Part shown: piece by piece, positions 1-11,488 of the stretch
Numbering within the stretch: position 1 is the first letter of the stretch
Layout of the letters: each line of letters opens with the position of its first letter
Source: Diphasiastrum complanatum
Taxonomy: Eukaryota; Streptophyta; Lycopodiopsida; Lycopodiales; Lycopodiaceae
Direction: 5' to 3'
Assembly (NCBI GenBank): GCA_029204225.1
Contig: CM055106.1
Location: forward strand, 13,957,392-14,021,391
DNA: 64,000 nucleotides
The notes under the pieces: generated by a model
The model's input: only the letters and a program-made list of their open reading frames with translations
What the model was told of the DNA's origin: nothing
Database searches by the model: none
Position numbers and translations under genes: made by a program

Positions 1-818
1 ATTGTGAGATTGAAAAAGTGAATAGAGAGACGAAGGTTATCCTTTCTGATTTCTGTTCTCCGCATTGTTGAGTGTGAGTGATTTTGAATCTACGAGCAAT
101 CTCGTATGCATTACTTAAATCATTCTTTGGTCAGACAGTTACAATAGTTCATTATAGTCGTTTGCTGAGTTTTTGTAAAGTTGATCTAAAGAACTGTCTC
201 TAAACTAATTTACTCATCTGCGTGAATACTTTGTGTTCAGCACCCGAGTAAAGTATCCCTTGGTGCAGTTTTCCACAGTCACTGATAGAGATGTATGTAT
301 GTATGTGAAATGTTAGTCCCTGCTTGAGGAATTGAGTTATTGATCTGTATTTGTGTTGGTAACGAAGATAATTGTTTCTAACATATTCGCAAACTATTTG
401 AGTTCTTTAGTCGTGGCTGGACTTTAGTTTTTGAGGACTTCTATTTAGGACACATCAGTTCAAGAATAACATTGACTATTTGTCTGTTCGTACACGTCTA
501 CATCAAACGTAGCACAAGATTTTGCTAACAACTTAATCAGTCAGAGTGTAATTCATTCAAGCTACTTTGATAACATTTCACTTGTAGAACGCTTTTCATT
601 CGATTTGATAGAGGAAGATTGTTGTTTGGAATTTATTATCAACACACACCACAACAAAAGTAATACTGGTTAATTATAAAATGTCTATTGACAACCAGAT
701 TAACACTCGACTCCATTTCATTCGAAATAAGTTAGGACTATACCAATTTAATAACTTTTAAGTGCTATCTCCTTGGGGAACGACATGAATACTACATAAG
801 TCTAGCAAATCTAGATTG
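1..818. other. No recognisable gene; beyond copia integrase break
   Basis: AT-rich sequence lying downstream, in minus orientation, of the copia integrase fragment. All frames are short and stop-rich. It may hold eroded integrase or RT sequence, but I could not identify any motif. Confidence 0.3.
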
Positions 819-1467
819 TTATAGCATGACAAATATAGAGCTTGACCCAAGGAGGGTACGCTCAGAGGGACCACATAGGTCACTGTGAATCAATGACAAA
901 ATGGACTTTGCTCTCCTGGCTTGCCCTCTTGGAAATTTAGTTCTAGGTTGTTTCCCTAATAAGCAATTTTCACAGACAGTCTGATTAGCTGTAGACACAG
1001 CATTGATATTCATATCCTTGACCAATTTGTTATGATGCATGTACAAGATTGAACGCATGTTTAAATGACCTAGTCTTTGATGCCAAACATGAGCATCTGT
1101 ACTACTCACAGAAAGTGCATAATCGTGACTCAGAATATACAAATTTCCTTCTCTGTGTGCGGAGAGAATTTCATTGGAATTCCCATCAATAATAGTACAT
1201 CGATAATCGTACATCAATAATAGTACATCGACTAGCATTAAACAAAGCTCTATAGCCTTGATCAGTGATCTTGCTAATAGACATTAAGTTCTTTGTTAAA
1301 TTGGGTACATAAAGTACACCATCTAATTGCCTAGTGATGCCGTCAGAGAACTGAAGTCGGTGGACAGTGCCTTGGCCTTTGACTTTGTGTGAACTTGAGT
1401 TTCCGAAGAAAATGTACTTTGAATATGTTGCTGTGAGAGAAGAAATTAGGTTCTTACATGGTGTCAT
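819..1467 (-). pseudogene. Ty1/copia protease, GAG-pre-integrase and integrase start, broken
   Basis: Minus-strand copia pol fragment in two overlapping frames. The upstream frame (1467-1186) carries the post-catalytic protease region ending in the typical VLYVPNLTKNLMSISK motif. The next frame (1238-819) carries the GAG-pre-integrase block, HQRLGHLN followed by CENCLLGK, and then the start of the integrase core at HSDLCGP. The protein is lost soon after, before the second catalytic Asp. Just upstream, the protease active site that should read Asp-Ser-Gly-Ala-Ser has the Asp changed to Asn and the Ser codon changed to TAA. The copy is therefore dead. Its order with the gag fragment to the right (gag, protease, integrase leftwards) shows one decayed element. 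Confidence 0.75.
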
Positions 1468-2062
1468 GTGCTGTGAAGCACCTTAATTAAGATACCATTT
1501 ACATGCATCTCTACTTGGTTGGTCTTGTACCATCAGCGCCTTGTCATCCTCTTGGGAATTTTCAACAAAGTCAAAACCTCCATCTTGGTGCTACTGCATC
1601 TTCTTCCTCGCTTCATTGTACTTGAGGATATGACAGTCCTTAATGTCATGGTTGATCTTTTGCAATACCTGCAAAAGAGTTTGGTCTTGGACGATTATTG
1701 TTGACGATTGTGTTGTTGTTGTGATTGTTGCGTTGAATCTGGCTGCTCTGTCTTTGTCTTCTTGTCCTTAAAATTCTTCTTCTTGGACTGATGCTTATTA
1801 GAGTACAATGCCATTGACTTGGTACTCGGTGTTGATAAGCTGTTTCTCCTAACTTTTTCCTACAAAAGACTTGTTGTCAGCTTCTGAAGAGACAGCGGAG
1901 GAGTATTGCTCAAAAGCAATACTAGATTATCGTAGGAGGATGGAAGGCTGGCGAGAAGAGACATTATTGAGTCTTCTTCTGAAATAGGAGAACCTATGGC
2001 AGCAAGTTGATTCAGCAACTATTTGAACTCGTTCAATTGATCGCTGACTAAGGTGTCTTCGC
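1468..2062 (-). pseudogene. Copia gag C-terminus with broken zinc knuckle
   Basis: Stop-rich minus-strand sequence linking the gag fragment to the protease fragment. Around 1640-1700 a CCHC zinc knuckle can be read in two frames: CRYC in one, and the His-Cys half (NHDIKDC) in another. This indicates a frameshift inside the knuckle. An Asn/Gln-rich stretch precedes it. Both are usual in the nucleocapsid part of plant copia gag. Confidence 0.5.
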
Positions 2063-2440
2063 TCATCTTGAGTGTAAGGACTTCTTCCTCAGAAAGAGAC
2101 GAGTCGATACATCTGAAGTCTCGTAAATACTTGTAAGGATGTCCCACGCTTCTTTGGAGGTGGTGCTATTTGATACGTGAGCAATATGAGTGTCTTTCAG
2201 ATTCAAGGATACAATGGCAAGTGCTTTGCCATCCTTTGCTTCCCATGTTGGGAGCAATTCAGGTTCTACTGATCTGGCTATTGAACCGTTTATGTATCTC
2301 CATAGCTCCTTCTCGATTAAGATCATTCTCATCTTGAATTTCCACACGTGGAAATCATCTCCGTTGAACTTGTTGATCAGACGGATCTCTGAGGTTGAAC
2401 CTTCCATTAGAATCGAGGAACAAAGATAGATCACAAACAT
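2063..2440 (-). pseudogene. Ty1/copia gag fragment (UBN2/DUF4219 type)
   Basis: The first 125 codons of a copia gag polyprotein on the minus strand. The N-terminus reads IRLINKFNGDDFHVWKFKM, the conserved start (F.G.ny..W...m) of plant copia gag. It is followed by the AKEAWD-like block (SKEAWDILTSIYE) near residue 90. A stop follows at residue 125, whereas intact gag is about 200-350 residues. The primer-binding sites lie just upstream, at 2516-2590, as expected for a 5' gag. It encodes a structural particle protein with no host function. Confidence 0.8.
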
Positions 2441-2515
2441 AATGAACTAGCTCTATTAAACAATAACGTATTAAGTTCTATTATAATTTCTAAACTCTAA
2501 TAATCCAATAAACTA

Positions 2516-2529
2516 GTGCTCTGATACCA
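2516..2529 (-). promoter_or_regulatory. Primer-binding site, initiator-Met tRNA type
   Basis: On the minus strand this reads TGGTATCAGAGCAC, the standard plant copia primer site complementary to the 3' end of initiator Met tRNA. It lies 75 bases upstream of the gag start. A second near-copy lies at 2578-2590. Confidence 0.7.
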
Positions 2530-2577
2530 CTCTGTTTGGTCTTTAATGGAAATTATCATTTCTTATACCAATTTGTT

Positions 2578-2590
2578 GGCTCTGATACCA
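2578..2590 (-). promoter_or_regulatory. Second Met-tRNA primer-like site
   Basis: On the minus strand this reads TGGTATCAGAGCC. It is 62 bases from the first site. One is presumably the working primer site; the other is a duplication or the site of a related element. Confidence 0.5.
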
Positions 2591-3230
2591 ACGGATGAAT
2601 ACAATGATGATGAAACAGCAGTGATAGCTGCGTTAATAGGATCGTGGATTACTTAGAGAACGAAGATTGCGAGCTGTTCTTTTGTGTTGAATAAGATTAT
2701 CGAGTCTTAGACTATCATGAAAGAGAGATCGCAGAAACGATTAGGAGTCTAAGATAGCCATGCAATCCTCTATTGATGATAACCTGATATGAAGAGAATG
2801 TAGAAATAACTTAGGTGTCAGAGACAGCCATACATTTCTCTGATAATGATGTTTGCGTAAGAGGAATGAGAGTTAGTTTCATTCAACAAGAATACAAAGA
2901 TGTAGAACAGTAGCAAATCTATATAATAATGTCATAAAGACAACAATCAGATCACAATACAATTGCGCTGATAAGCGCGTGGTCCTACTTATAGACTCAA
3001 ATCAATTGCTAAAATTATGAGTATCTCTCTCTATATATATATATAATCACTAACTCTGAGGAGTCAGCTACTAGAAGACCCGTTCTGGTCATTTTATCTC
3101 TGTATGATCATAATCCCTTCAATCACTCATTTACATATATAGCAACTGGAAGATCTTGCTCTATTCTAGCTTGACATTTACAAGATCGCTTACTAGCTGA
3201 TTAACTGACTAATTATAAACAATCTGTACT
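2591..3230 (-). repeat. Probable copia 5' LTR, right edge unclear
   Basis: AT-rich, non-coding, and upstream of the primer sites in minus orientation. It contains two diverged copies of a roughly 60-bp unit (around 2725-2785 and 2790-2850), each with an AGTCTAAGATAGCCATGCA-like core. No matching 3' LTR was seen in the window, so the call rests on position alone. Confidence 0.35.
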
Positions 3231-3956
3231 TGGGATCCTGTGTATGTGTCGCATTTTTCGCGAAGCAGTGTCGCATTTTTGGAAGTGTTTGAAATGGCCT
3301 AAAAACCGACTCAGTACAAAGTGTCGCAAAACATTTAGTTGCTCAGGATGGCCTGAGGCGACAGTGTCGGATTTCGGCAACAATGTCGGGTCTTTCACCT
3401 GTCAAAAACTGCAAGGAAAAATGCAGATTGTAGCGACAATCAGTCAAAAAATACAAACTGTTGAAAAACAGTCCATTTTCTGCAGGTTTTATTTGAGAGA
3501 GTAAAATTGAGAGAAGGGAGAAGGACTGTTGGGATGAGTAGGAGTTAGATTAAATTCCGATAGTGGATTTGTGATTGCATTCGGTAGAACATATGACGTC
3601 TGATTTTTTCAACTGTAGGAGACATCATTTTGTGTGGATAATCTTCTAGGATATCGGGATCAATATGGTGGTCCATTGTGTATTGTTGTGTATTTTTGTG
3701 TTTTGTATGGATTTTTGGTGTCTTTTTTGTTTTTTGATTTTTGAGGATTTTTTTTTTTGGCTAGTAGGTAAGTCAAGGGAGAGACTCAATATCTGAAGGG
3801 CTTTCTATTGGTATAAGTTTGTTTTTTGGTTTTTTTGGTGTGTTCATGCTCTTTTTCTTTTTTTGGAACTCTTGGCTCAGTCGAGATGGTGGCTCAGTCG
3901 AAATTAAGAATAGAAGACTCGGTCAAAAAAAAATTTAAAGGAGGCCTAGTCGAGAG
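3231..3956. other. Non-coding; repeated GTGTCGCATTTTT motif and T-rich tract
   Basis: Two copies of a GTGTCGCATTTTT motif lie at 3247-3280. A T-rich tract at 3640-3870 leads into the minisatellite. An 86-codon open frame at 3244-3504 has no recognisable domain. I do not call a gene here. Confidence 0.3.
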
Positions 3957-4250
3957 TTGAAGTTCTTACTCGGTCGAGATTTGAACCTCCGACTCGGTCG
4001 AGATTTGAAGCTTAGACCCGGTCAAGATTTGAACCTCCGACTCGGTCGAGATTTGAAGCTCAGACCCGGTCGAGATTTGAACCTCCAACTCGATCGAGAT
4101 TTGAAGCTCAGACCCGATCGAGATTTGACCCTCCAACTCGGTCGAGAATTGAACCTCCGACTGTCAAGATGGGACATCAGGACTCGGTCGAGAGGGCACC
4201 TTTAGGACTCGATCGAGATGGGACCATTAGGACTCGGTCGATAATTTTTT
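3957..4250. repeat. 24-bp minisatellite, ACTCGGTCGAGATTTGAA core
   Basis: About twelve units alternate between two variants (CCTCCG or GCTYAG after the core). Read as protein, the period is eight residues (LGRDLNLR-like), simply because 24 is a multiple of three. The core is the reverse complement of the unit in the larger array at 17405-18430. Confidence 0.85.
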
Positions 4251-5742
4251 ATTTTTTTATTTTATTTTAAGAAGGCGTGTGGTCAGGTTGAGAATGGAGC
4301 ATGAGGGGAAGGCTCAGTTGAGGTTGGAGTGAAGGTGTTTGGCTATGGCATGCTGGAAGGAGTGAAGGAGGTGTAGAACACGCTTGTGGATTGAGTGAAT
4401 GAAGATGCAGGAGGATCTTAGGAGGTATGCAGGTCGTGTGCAGGGTTGGCATTGTGGAACAGATCTACAAGAGGCATTTTGAACAGGTGTTTGTGTTTTA
4501 TTGCAGGTTGATGATTGTTTGGCAAGAACAATCACAAGGTTGGACTGTTTCAGCGCGGATTCGAACAACGTGTTGAACGGACTGATGGAGCAGGCTGTTG
4601 TAGCAGGTTTGGGATGAATCTGTGGTTGGTTTCAAGCAGCAATGGGCCAAATGTTGCTAGATTCCCTGCTCTAGAGAACATGTTTACTAGTTCTTTGTTT
4701 CTCTCTTCTTGTTTACAGAATTGTTCTGCCTGTTACCAGGCTTCTTGGGTGCTTCCTCAAGATTAACGTTCTTGTTTTAGGCCCAAATTAGACAAAAGGG
4801 ACAAATAATCGTTGTAGTAAATGTTGTCAGAGGACGACTCAGGAGGGTCACTCTTGAAAGCGTATCACATGCATTCAAAACCCAACATGTAATCCATGCA
4901 AAATCAGCATGCAGATCCATTGAACAAACCATGATTCTACTCCTACTTTACTACAAAATGAACTTGAATCAGATCCTAAACTAGGCTACACTTGCATTTT
5001 TCTACAACAAGAAACAAGGACTACTCTAGCTACACATTTCTTGATTTTTAAACAAGAACATCAATGGCATAGGCTATCTTAGTATTTGCAAGATCTATAC
5101 CACAACCTAGCCAAGACAAATTACCTCAATGTTGATTCCTACATTAATCCACAAAGCATAAATGAAAGAAGCAAGAAAGCTAGTTCCCCCTATATCCACA
5201 ACCACACACAAAGGAGATGGAGGGGAAAGATCATTAAAGCATCACTCAAGAAACAAGAATGATCAAGGAGCTCAAGAATGCATCAAAACTCATGGAAGGT
5301 ATTCTCATTTCAGCATGGAGTAGATACAATTACAACAAGCTCCCTTCTACAAAGGAAAAGCCTCTTAAATAAACAAGAGAGCTCCTTAGGTGGCATCCTA
5401 GTGGCATTTCCACATTTCACAAATTACAAGTGGAATAATGCACTCCACTAGAAGTCACCATCAAAAGGTGGCTCACTCTACTTTCTTTAAGAGGGATCTA
5501 CTTGCATTTATTACAATAGCCTAGAAATACTAGCTCCTACATGGTCATTCCATCTTTTGGGATTCACCATGAGGCTTACATAGCCGAGTATCTTAGAGAT
5601 TCGTTAGAATTAGCCAACATATGTCGGATGAATCCTAACTTGTGTTAGTATCACAAATCTCCTCCCATTATGTGGAGGGTATGGGGGCTCGTTCAGATTG
5701 GGGTATTTCAGGATACCCATCTACTATTGTTCGCTCTTTCCC
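4251..5742. other. No recognisable gene
   Basis: Moderately AT-rich. Open frames at 4267-4568 (minus) and 4515-4766 (plus) are short and lack domains. The stretch 4270-4470 resembles in composition the leader at 17200-17400 of the gypsy element with the same minisatellite. It may be the matching leader of a related element in the opposite orientation. Confidence 0.3.
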
Positions 5743-6273
5743 TCATCCAAACACTAAAACTTTGGCTGGTATGTCCACAATGCAATTACTTAAATGTAGC
5801 CATGGTCTTTCTAGCAGCATCAAATATCCACAACTTCCTCCGTACATTCTCATAATATAAAAGTCCATAGAGATTTTCCTGCCTGCTACAGTGATGGAGA
5901 TATCTCGTAACTCCCCTTCAAATTTGATTACCGCATTGTTAGCTAACTTTAGAGCAGTAAGGGTGGCTGGTGCGAGCATGAAACCCAAATGATCAGCTAG
6001 TTCTAAACTAAGGATATTAACTGCGGATCCGACATCGACAGCCTCAAAGGGGACTTCAAACTTGCCACATGGCAATGACTCGCACTCAAGATAAGCTTTG
6101 GCTCCCAAAACTACTAATTCATCGATCATGACATCTACCTTAGGATAGTGTCGATCACCACACTTGCATCTAAGGCCCCTACCATGGCTGGTCCTATATG
6201 TGGTGTTAACGAAGTACAAATCATTTGTTTGGCTTTTCTTTTCACTATAGGTAATATGTGTATCAACTGCCAC
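5743..6273 (-). pseudogene. Ty3/gypsy retropepsin fragment
   Basis: A 176-codon minus-strand frame. Near residue 80 it carries VDVGSAVNILSLELADHLG, the aspartic-protease pattern of plant gypsy elements (D.GS.vNiis.ela). Here the active site reads Asp-Val-Gly-Ser. A hydrophobic strand and a second domain half with DFYIM...GYLMLLERPWL follow, matching the usual ..lLGRPWL... end of the retropepsin fold. No RT follows to the left. With the gag fragments to its right it forms gag-to-protease order of one minus-strand relic. Confidence 0.7.
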
Positions 6274-6480
6274 AGCCCCACGTCTAAGCTCAGGTTAGCA
6301 AGATTCTCATGTATGTCTTGCAGCCTATGGTTTTGTTTAGATCAATCTGTCTTCTAGGTCATCATGTTTTGAATTTCACTACTTTTGGGGCCAACCAATT
6401 GTGGTAAGTTCTAGTTTCTGGTACCTTCCGAATGGGTCTCTTACCTTCTATCTCAAGTACTTGTCTCATTTCCCGTTCCT

Positions 6481-7008
6481 CTAGATCATGATTTTTCTCC
6501 TCAGGAGTAGAATTGCACTATCCTGGAAGGTCATGCTTGATCTGAATCTGGGAGTCAATGGATACCCACACACAACATTAGGACAGTTTCTATTGAGGTG
6601 GTTCCCTTGGCAATGTCGACAAACTAATGGTGGGAGTAAGTTATCACTACGTCTCTGTCCTATGAGGTTATGTTGTCGTTTTAGAAAGTTTACATCTGAG
6701 GCAAGGGTAGAAATATTCTCTTTCATAACATCCATATAACCCTTTAGCATAGCCTTCATATCATCTATTCATGAGTTAGAACATGTACTCTCATACCCCC
6801 TTCTTGCGGGTGGATTTTTCATATTGTAATCAGACACAACAGGTAATTGCATATTATGCTCTGGTTGGTATCTAGGAGATTCTTGTCGATTTAGAGCTAC
6901 ATGTTGTGAGTCCACGGGTGGTGGAACTTGAGGGTGTAAATTATAACTAGCTCGTCTTGCGGGTGGATTCGTTTCCCACATATCGGTTCTGAGGTTCATA
7001 TTACTCAC
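6481..7008 (-). pseudogene. Gypsy gag C-terminus with zinc-knuckle remnant
   Basis: Two minus-strand frames (7008-6769 and 6759-6481) between the gag core and the protease. The left one holds CRHCQGNHLNRNC, a zinc knuckle one residue short of the normal CX2CX4HX4C spacing. The right one holds two similar NPPARR-Y segments, so a short internal duplication is likely. Stops separate the frames. Confidence 0.55.
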
Positions 7009-7176
7009 AACCTGGGATATTTTTGAAGCTTGAGTTATGGCAAGCTATGCATCTTCCATCACAATGGCTTTTGCTACTACTTCTTCTAGTGTTTGGGGAC
7101 TGCTTTGTCGTATGGCCAATTGTAGTTCTCGTCCTAGTCCTCTTAAGAAAAACGTCAATAGCAATGGTTGGGGTAA

Positions 7177-7458
7177 CTATACTGCATTGGGTACTTGTTG
7201 AGATAAGGTTGTCATTCTTCTAAGGTACTGTCGGACACACTCTCCCTCACCTTGTTGAAGAGAGGTAAGGGTAAATAGGATTCCATCTGTCGTCCTATGT
7301 GGGGCAAACTCATTCAAAAATAATCTATGGAATGTCGTGATGTCATCGATAGATCCCTGTGCTAGACTATAGTACCATTGTATGGCGGAACCAGTTAAAG
7401 TCATGGTGAAATACATCATAACGTGATGGGGATCAGTAATGTGATTTACCAAACACAC
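7177..7458 (-). pseudogene. Gypsy gag core (retrotrans_gag) fragment
   Basis: A 93-codon frame with the retrotrans_gag pattern: MMYFTMTLTGSAIQWYYSL (the aW...l block) followed by FHRLFLNEFAPH and a C-terminal EGECVRQYLRRM block, matching ...F...F... and ..esv..yl.rf. of the family. It normally builds the capsid. Truncated at both ends by stops. Same strand and order as the protease fragment at 5743. Confidence 0.65.
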
Positions 7459-7599
7459 AGTTCTAAAGGCCTTGATATTATCGGTTCTCTAGACCGTTTA
7501 TAAAGATATATCATCTATTACTAATTAACGTGTCTAGCCACTTTAAGAGCGGGCTGGGACCCCCTTTGGTCTACTTTTTTGTATCAACTTTCGTAGCAT

Positions 7600-8510
7600 T
7601 CACAATATTTTGGTGCTCGTCAAATACTCCGCAACCATCTTTTGCTCAATATTAGTCCGATTTTTGCCATCAAAAATTTGGCTAACAGTCGGATGCATTT
7701 TGAGTAAGGTACCTAAAGGCATTCTGACATCACTTTTCAATAGATCGACTAGGACAGTGGTGTGGTCTTTCTCCTCTTCCTTGCTATGGAAGAAGACTTT
7801 GACACTAGAATGCTCGCTTGCATTATGTCTGGTTTCACAGATGAACTACAATAACCTTGGATTTACCAAGGAGTGAGGGGAAGCGGTAGGCCGTTGATCA
7901 TTTTTGCCTCTGGGTTGACGTTGGTCTTGCTCTCTAGCTGCTTCTCTAGCTTGATCTAGGGCTTGGGCTTCTTTCACCCACTCTTTCATTCATCTATAGT
8001 CAACTTGCTCAATGGTGGGGTTTAGGTATTCACCTACATATAAGAAACCTGATGATCCACTAGCAGGACCAGTGGTAGCAGATTTGGATGGCTCCTTCTC
8101 TTTTGGTTTTTGGGCTCTAGTCTAGATGAATACATACATCGTATATGCCTTGGGTTCTCCTACCACACTCATCAAATGCAAAGGGGCATAGATCTCTCCT
8201 TGCTTCTCCTTTCTCATTGGACACGTGAGATATGGGTGTTCGTACCTACAATCTCAGCATAGTGGTACAAAGCTGCCTTGTGGCTTGTTAGGCCACTCGA
8301 TGATTCTATGGTACTCTCCGCATCCATAACACTTGATGGGGGCTCTAAATCCAGTACCTCTAAGTTGATTAGTGTAGATTGGCACTAAGTCACCGTTCTC
8401 TCCATCTATGAAATGCATTGGGACTGAGTCATGTGCTTACTCTCCAGGGTAGTAGGGTTCTTCAGTCACTTCGACCATATTCAACTGCTAAATAGACGGT
8501 TGCAGATTTC
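7600..8510 (-). pseudogene. Gag-like relic with a paired zinc-knuckle motif
   Basis: Read on the minus strand with several stops. From about 8360 leftwards it gives CYGCGEYHR and then a second cysteine pair followed by YEHPYLTCP. An acidic, Gln/Arg-rich linker and a KSDVRMPLGTLLKMHPTV block follow, resembling the region before the protease in plant gypsy polyproteins. It is probably part of the 5743-7458 relic or of a second related copy. The call is by pattern only. Confidence 0.4.
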
Positions 8511-9120
8511 ACACTACTAAACCTTGGTTTCTGGGAAAAATGGGAGGTAATGCCAATCTAGGCGGTGGTTGGGGTAAGGCACCTTGATGGTGCACCAATG
8601 GGGCAGGATTTGATGACTGTTTAGTTCCTGAGGTTATATCGACATTCGTTGGTATCGTGATTGCTCATATTGCAAATATGGCAATATCGGACAGGTCACT
8701 CTAACCTCTGTCTCAATTGTGGGCACTCATTTCTTGTATAGATGTTAGAGCAGTGTGGACACTAGGTGGATTCTCTTCTTGGATAGGCGTGGCTAGTTCC
8801 TGGTTGCATGCCTTTCAGCTTTTGATCAACAGCCATGGTAAGGTCGGTAACGAGCTTTTTAATTTGCTTGTTGCTCTGCGTGTGCAATCTCTCTCAGGCA
8901 AATATGATGGTATCGGCGCTATTGGATATAGAGGCGGAAGCATCCTCATGTAGCTTGTCCTTACATTTGGCTCTTCGTTCTTTTCTGCTTGAAAAGACAC
9001 GTATCTCTTATTGAGTTTGCATCTCTTTCATAGAGTAAATGTTGGTTTTTCTACATTGGCAACATTGGTAGAGTTGATCTATTTCTTACCCAAAGATCAG
9101 GTTATGGATTTGGAATTTAA
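8511..9120. other. No recognisable gene
   Basis: Likely upstream part of the minus-strand gag relic. Frames are short and without motifs. Confidence 0.25.
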
Positions 9121-9139
9121 ATGATCCAAAATTCTTCAC

Positions 9140-9350
9140 ATGTGTATGTATGTGTATTTGTATATATGTATGTATGTATGTGTATCTATATATATGTATA
9201 TGTATGTATGTCTATCTGTATATCTGTATGTATGTATGTATGTATGTATGTATGTATGTATGTATGTATGTGTATCTGTATATATGTATATGTATGTATG
9301 TATGTATGTGTATCTGTATATCTGTATATATGTATATGTATGTATGGTTA
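9140..9350. repeat. (GTAT)n-rich microsatellite
   Basis: Interrupted tetranucleotide GTAT repeats with GTATCTGTATATAT interruptions. The three long plus-strand open frames here arise only from repeat periodicity. Confidence 0.95.
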
Positions 9351-9369
9351 GTTAGAATTTAGCAATTTC

Positions 9370-10017
9370 CACATAGTTTTTGATGAATATTAGACATCTA
9401 TGTGGATCCACACGTGTGAGGACCTGTCCACACATGTGAAATGACACTTGTAATATTCATATCCATTTTGATTAGCTTTCATTTGAGTCTAATATGACTT
9501 CTCCTAGATTATAGGAGTTAGGTCCTAGATTGTAGGAATCTAGAAGGTCAACACAAACTGCCAATGGATGATGTGACAAACTTGATAGATCTTATCCAAA
9601 GTGGATATGGAGAAATACAATGAGCTGTCCCACACGTGCTGGATGCAGCTTAGAGAGAGATTATGGTGATTTTGTACTTGATCCATGATGGATCCATTTT
9701 TGAGCTAATGATGAGAAATCTTGGTTTGTGTAGCTATCATTGTGTTTTGACTCTCTTAAGCACTTTCTTTGTGGATGAATGCTTTGTAAATGATAAGTAA
9801 ACTATTTCTCTGTTATCATGCTGTACAGTAGCTGTACTTCACACATGTGAAGCCATGGATCATCTTTTTTTATTGTTCTTGCTTGGAATCACAAAGATTG
9901 TCAAGTAGAAGCTAGATTTGGAAGCTAGTCTTGATATAGATCAAGATCCCAAGCTACCAATCACTCTTTGTGATCATTTGTAGATCAATTTCAGTCCTTA
10001 AACTTTGAAATTTGACA
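9370..10017 (+). repeat. 5' LTR of copia element (left edge approximate)
   Basis: Its 3' part (about 9720-9960) recurs almost unchanged at 13151-13390, downstream of the pol remnant in the same orientation, which defines it as an LTR. It ends in TTTGACA directly before a Met-type primer site at 10018. The LTR region and its flank carry several copies of palindromic CACACGTGTG-like motifs (about 9408, 9430, 9632, 9838). The left edge cannot be fixed because the second LTR copy is truncated. Confidence 0.75.
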
Positions 10018-10030
10018 TGGTATTAGAGCC
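10018..10030 (+). promoter_or_regulatory. Primer-binding site, TGGTATTAGAGCC
   Basis: One base different from the common initiator-Met primer site. It directly abuts the LTR end (CA). Confidence 0.75.
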
Positions 10031-10609
10031 AAGTCAAAGAGCTTAGTTGATGATCCAAAAATCTTCATTTTGGTGAAAGCATTGGTGCTAGAGTCACTTT
10101 GAAGGAGGGCGACCTTTTCTAATAGTTTACTTGTGAGGTTCAAATTAGTGTGTAAAGTTCAGATGTACTTCTCACACGTGTGAGAGGCTGCTGGAGTTGT
10201 ACTTTCACCAAAACTTTGTGTTTTTTCAATATTTGAGCTTCAAACAAGTTGTGTAGAGTGAAACTAGTGATGTGCTTGTGAAAAACCATTGTTTCCATTA
10301 TAGATTTGATGAGTGAATGGTGTTAGAATCGTATTAAACCTACAAATCCTTGTGAGAGAGTTTGAGGCTTATTTTTTTAGTTCAAGAGTGAAACTAAAAC
10401 CAATTCTAAACACCATAGGAAGGCATTGGCACTTCCAAAAATCAAATCCCAGGTTCTAAATGAATAGATTGTGTAGAATACACTTTCCTAAATATTTTTG
10501 AGCTCAAGATCATTATAGATCTTGCTTCTTGAGTCTAGTGAGATTCAAGAGAGTAGCAGTTTAGCTAAATTTTGAGAAAGTAAGAAGGGAGAGCCTTTGA
10601 ATATTACAT

Positions 10610-11254
10610 TTGTTGTACTTGTTACTAGATAGAATTGGTTCAATTGGAGCCTATCTTCTTGAGGCTAGTGAAAGGCTCAATTCTAATAATTATTCAACTT
10701 GGAAAGTAAGAATGGAGTCACTACTTGTGCTCCAAGATATGTTTGATCTTGTCATAGGAGAGGAAGAAGAACCTCAAGGAGGGCAAGATCAAGTGAGGTA
10801 CAAAAAGAGAGCTAGACTAGCATTACATTGTTTGAAAATGAATGTTAGTAATGAACTTCTAAAGGAAGTAGCATCTTGTACCTCGGCCAAGGAGGCATGG
10901 AACTACCTCAAAGGGATTTATGAATCCAAAAATACCTCTAGAGTGCTTATGATAAGAAACAAAGTTCTTCAAAGCATTAGAGGAAGTGATGAGAGTGCTC
11001 AAGAGTATGTCTTGAGAATAAAATCTCTCAACAAAGAACTTTCCATCATTAGTGAGGGTATTCATGATGATGAACTTGCTCAAATCATTTTGAATGGTCT
11101 TGGAGATGAGTTCTCCAATCTTGTACAAAGATTTGCTATTCAAGATGCACTACCTTCCATTGACAAGCTCCATAGTGTGCTTGTGGCCGAGGAGAGTAGG
11201 ATCCTTCATGTCAAGCAAAGGATTGGATCCTTAAAGTTGCATGATGGTGATTAG
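10610..11254 (+). pseudogene. Ty1/copia gag
   Basis: A 200-residue gag frame with LNSNNYSTWKVRMESLL, the conserved plant copia gag start, then SAKEAWNYLKGIYES and a complete UBN2 helical region ending near IGSLKLHDGD. No in-frame ATG precedes the NNYSTWK motif; the first is at 10712 inside it, so the original start codon has probably been lost. The zinc knuckle follows in another frame at about 11387. Gag forms the particle; pol follows downstream on the same strand. Confidence 0.8.
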
Positions 11255-11374
11255 AAGGCCAACTTCTCAAGCAAGGGAAAGGCAAAGTCAAAGAAGAAGA
11301 TCCAACACAAGGAGACCAAGAATGATGATCAACCATCTAGCTCCAAAGGTGGAAAGAAGAACAAAGCCAAACTC

Positions 11375-11430
11375 AAGTGCTTCTTTTGTGGAAAGAAGGG
11401 GCACTTTGCATCCTAGTGTTTCAAGAAGAA
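11375..11430 (+). pseudogene. Copia gag zinc knuckle with internal stop
   Basis: Reads CFFCGKKGHFAS, then a TAG, then the last Cys: a CX2CX4HX4C knuckle whose penultimate codon is a stop. It lies in the frame of the protease, not of the gag core, so a frameshift lies between. Confidence 0.7.
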
Positions 11431-11488
11431 GAATGCACAAGGAGAGAGCAAACAAGGCAACCTCACTCTTGAGGAAGATGAGGATGAA

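Noticed and set aside
3244-3504. 86-codon ORF with several Cys
   Set aside because: No metal-binding spacing and no homologous motif; it overlaps simple repeated GTGTCGCATTTTT sequence.
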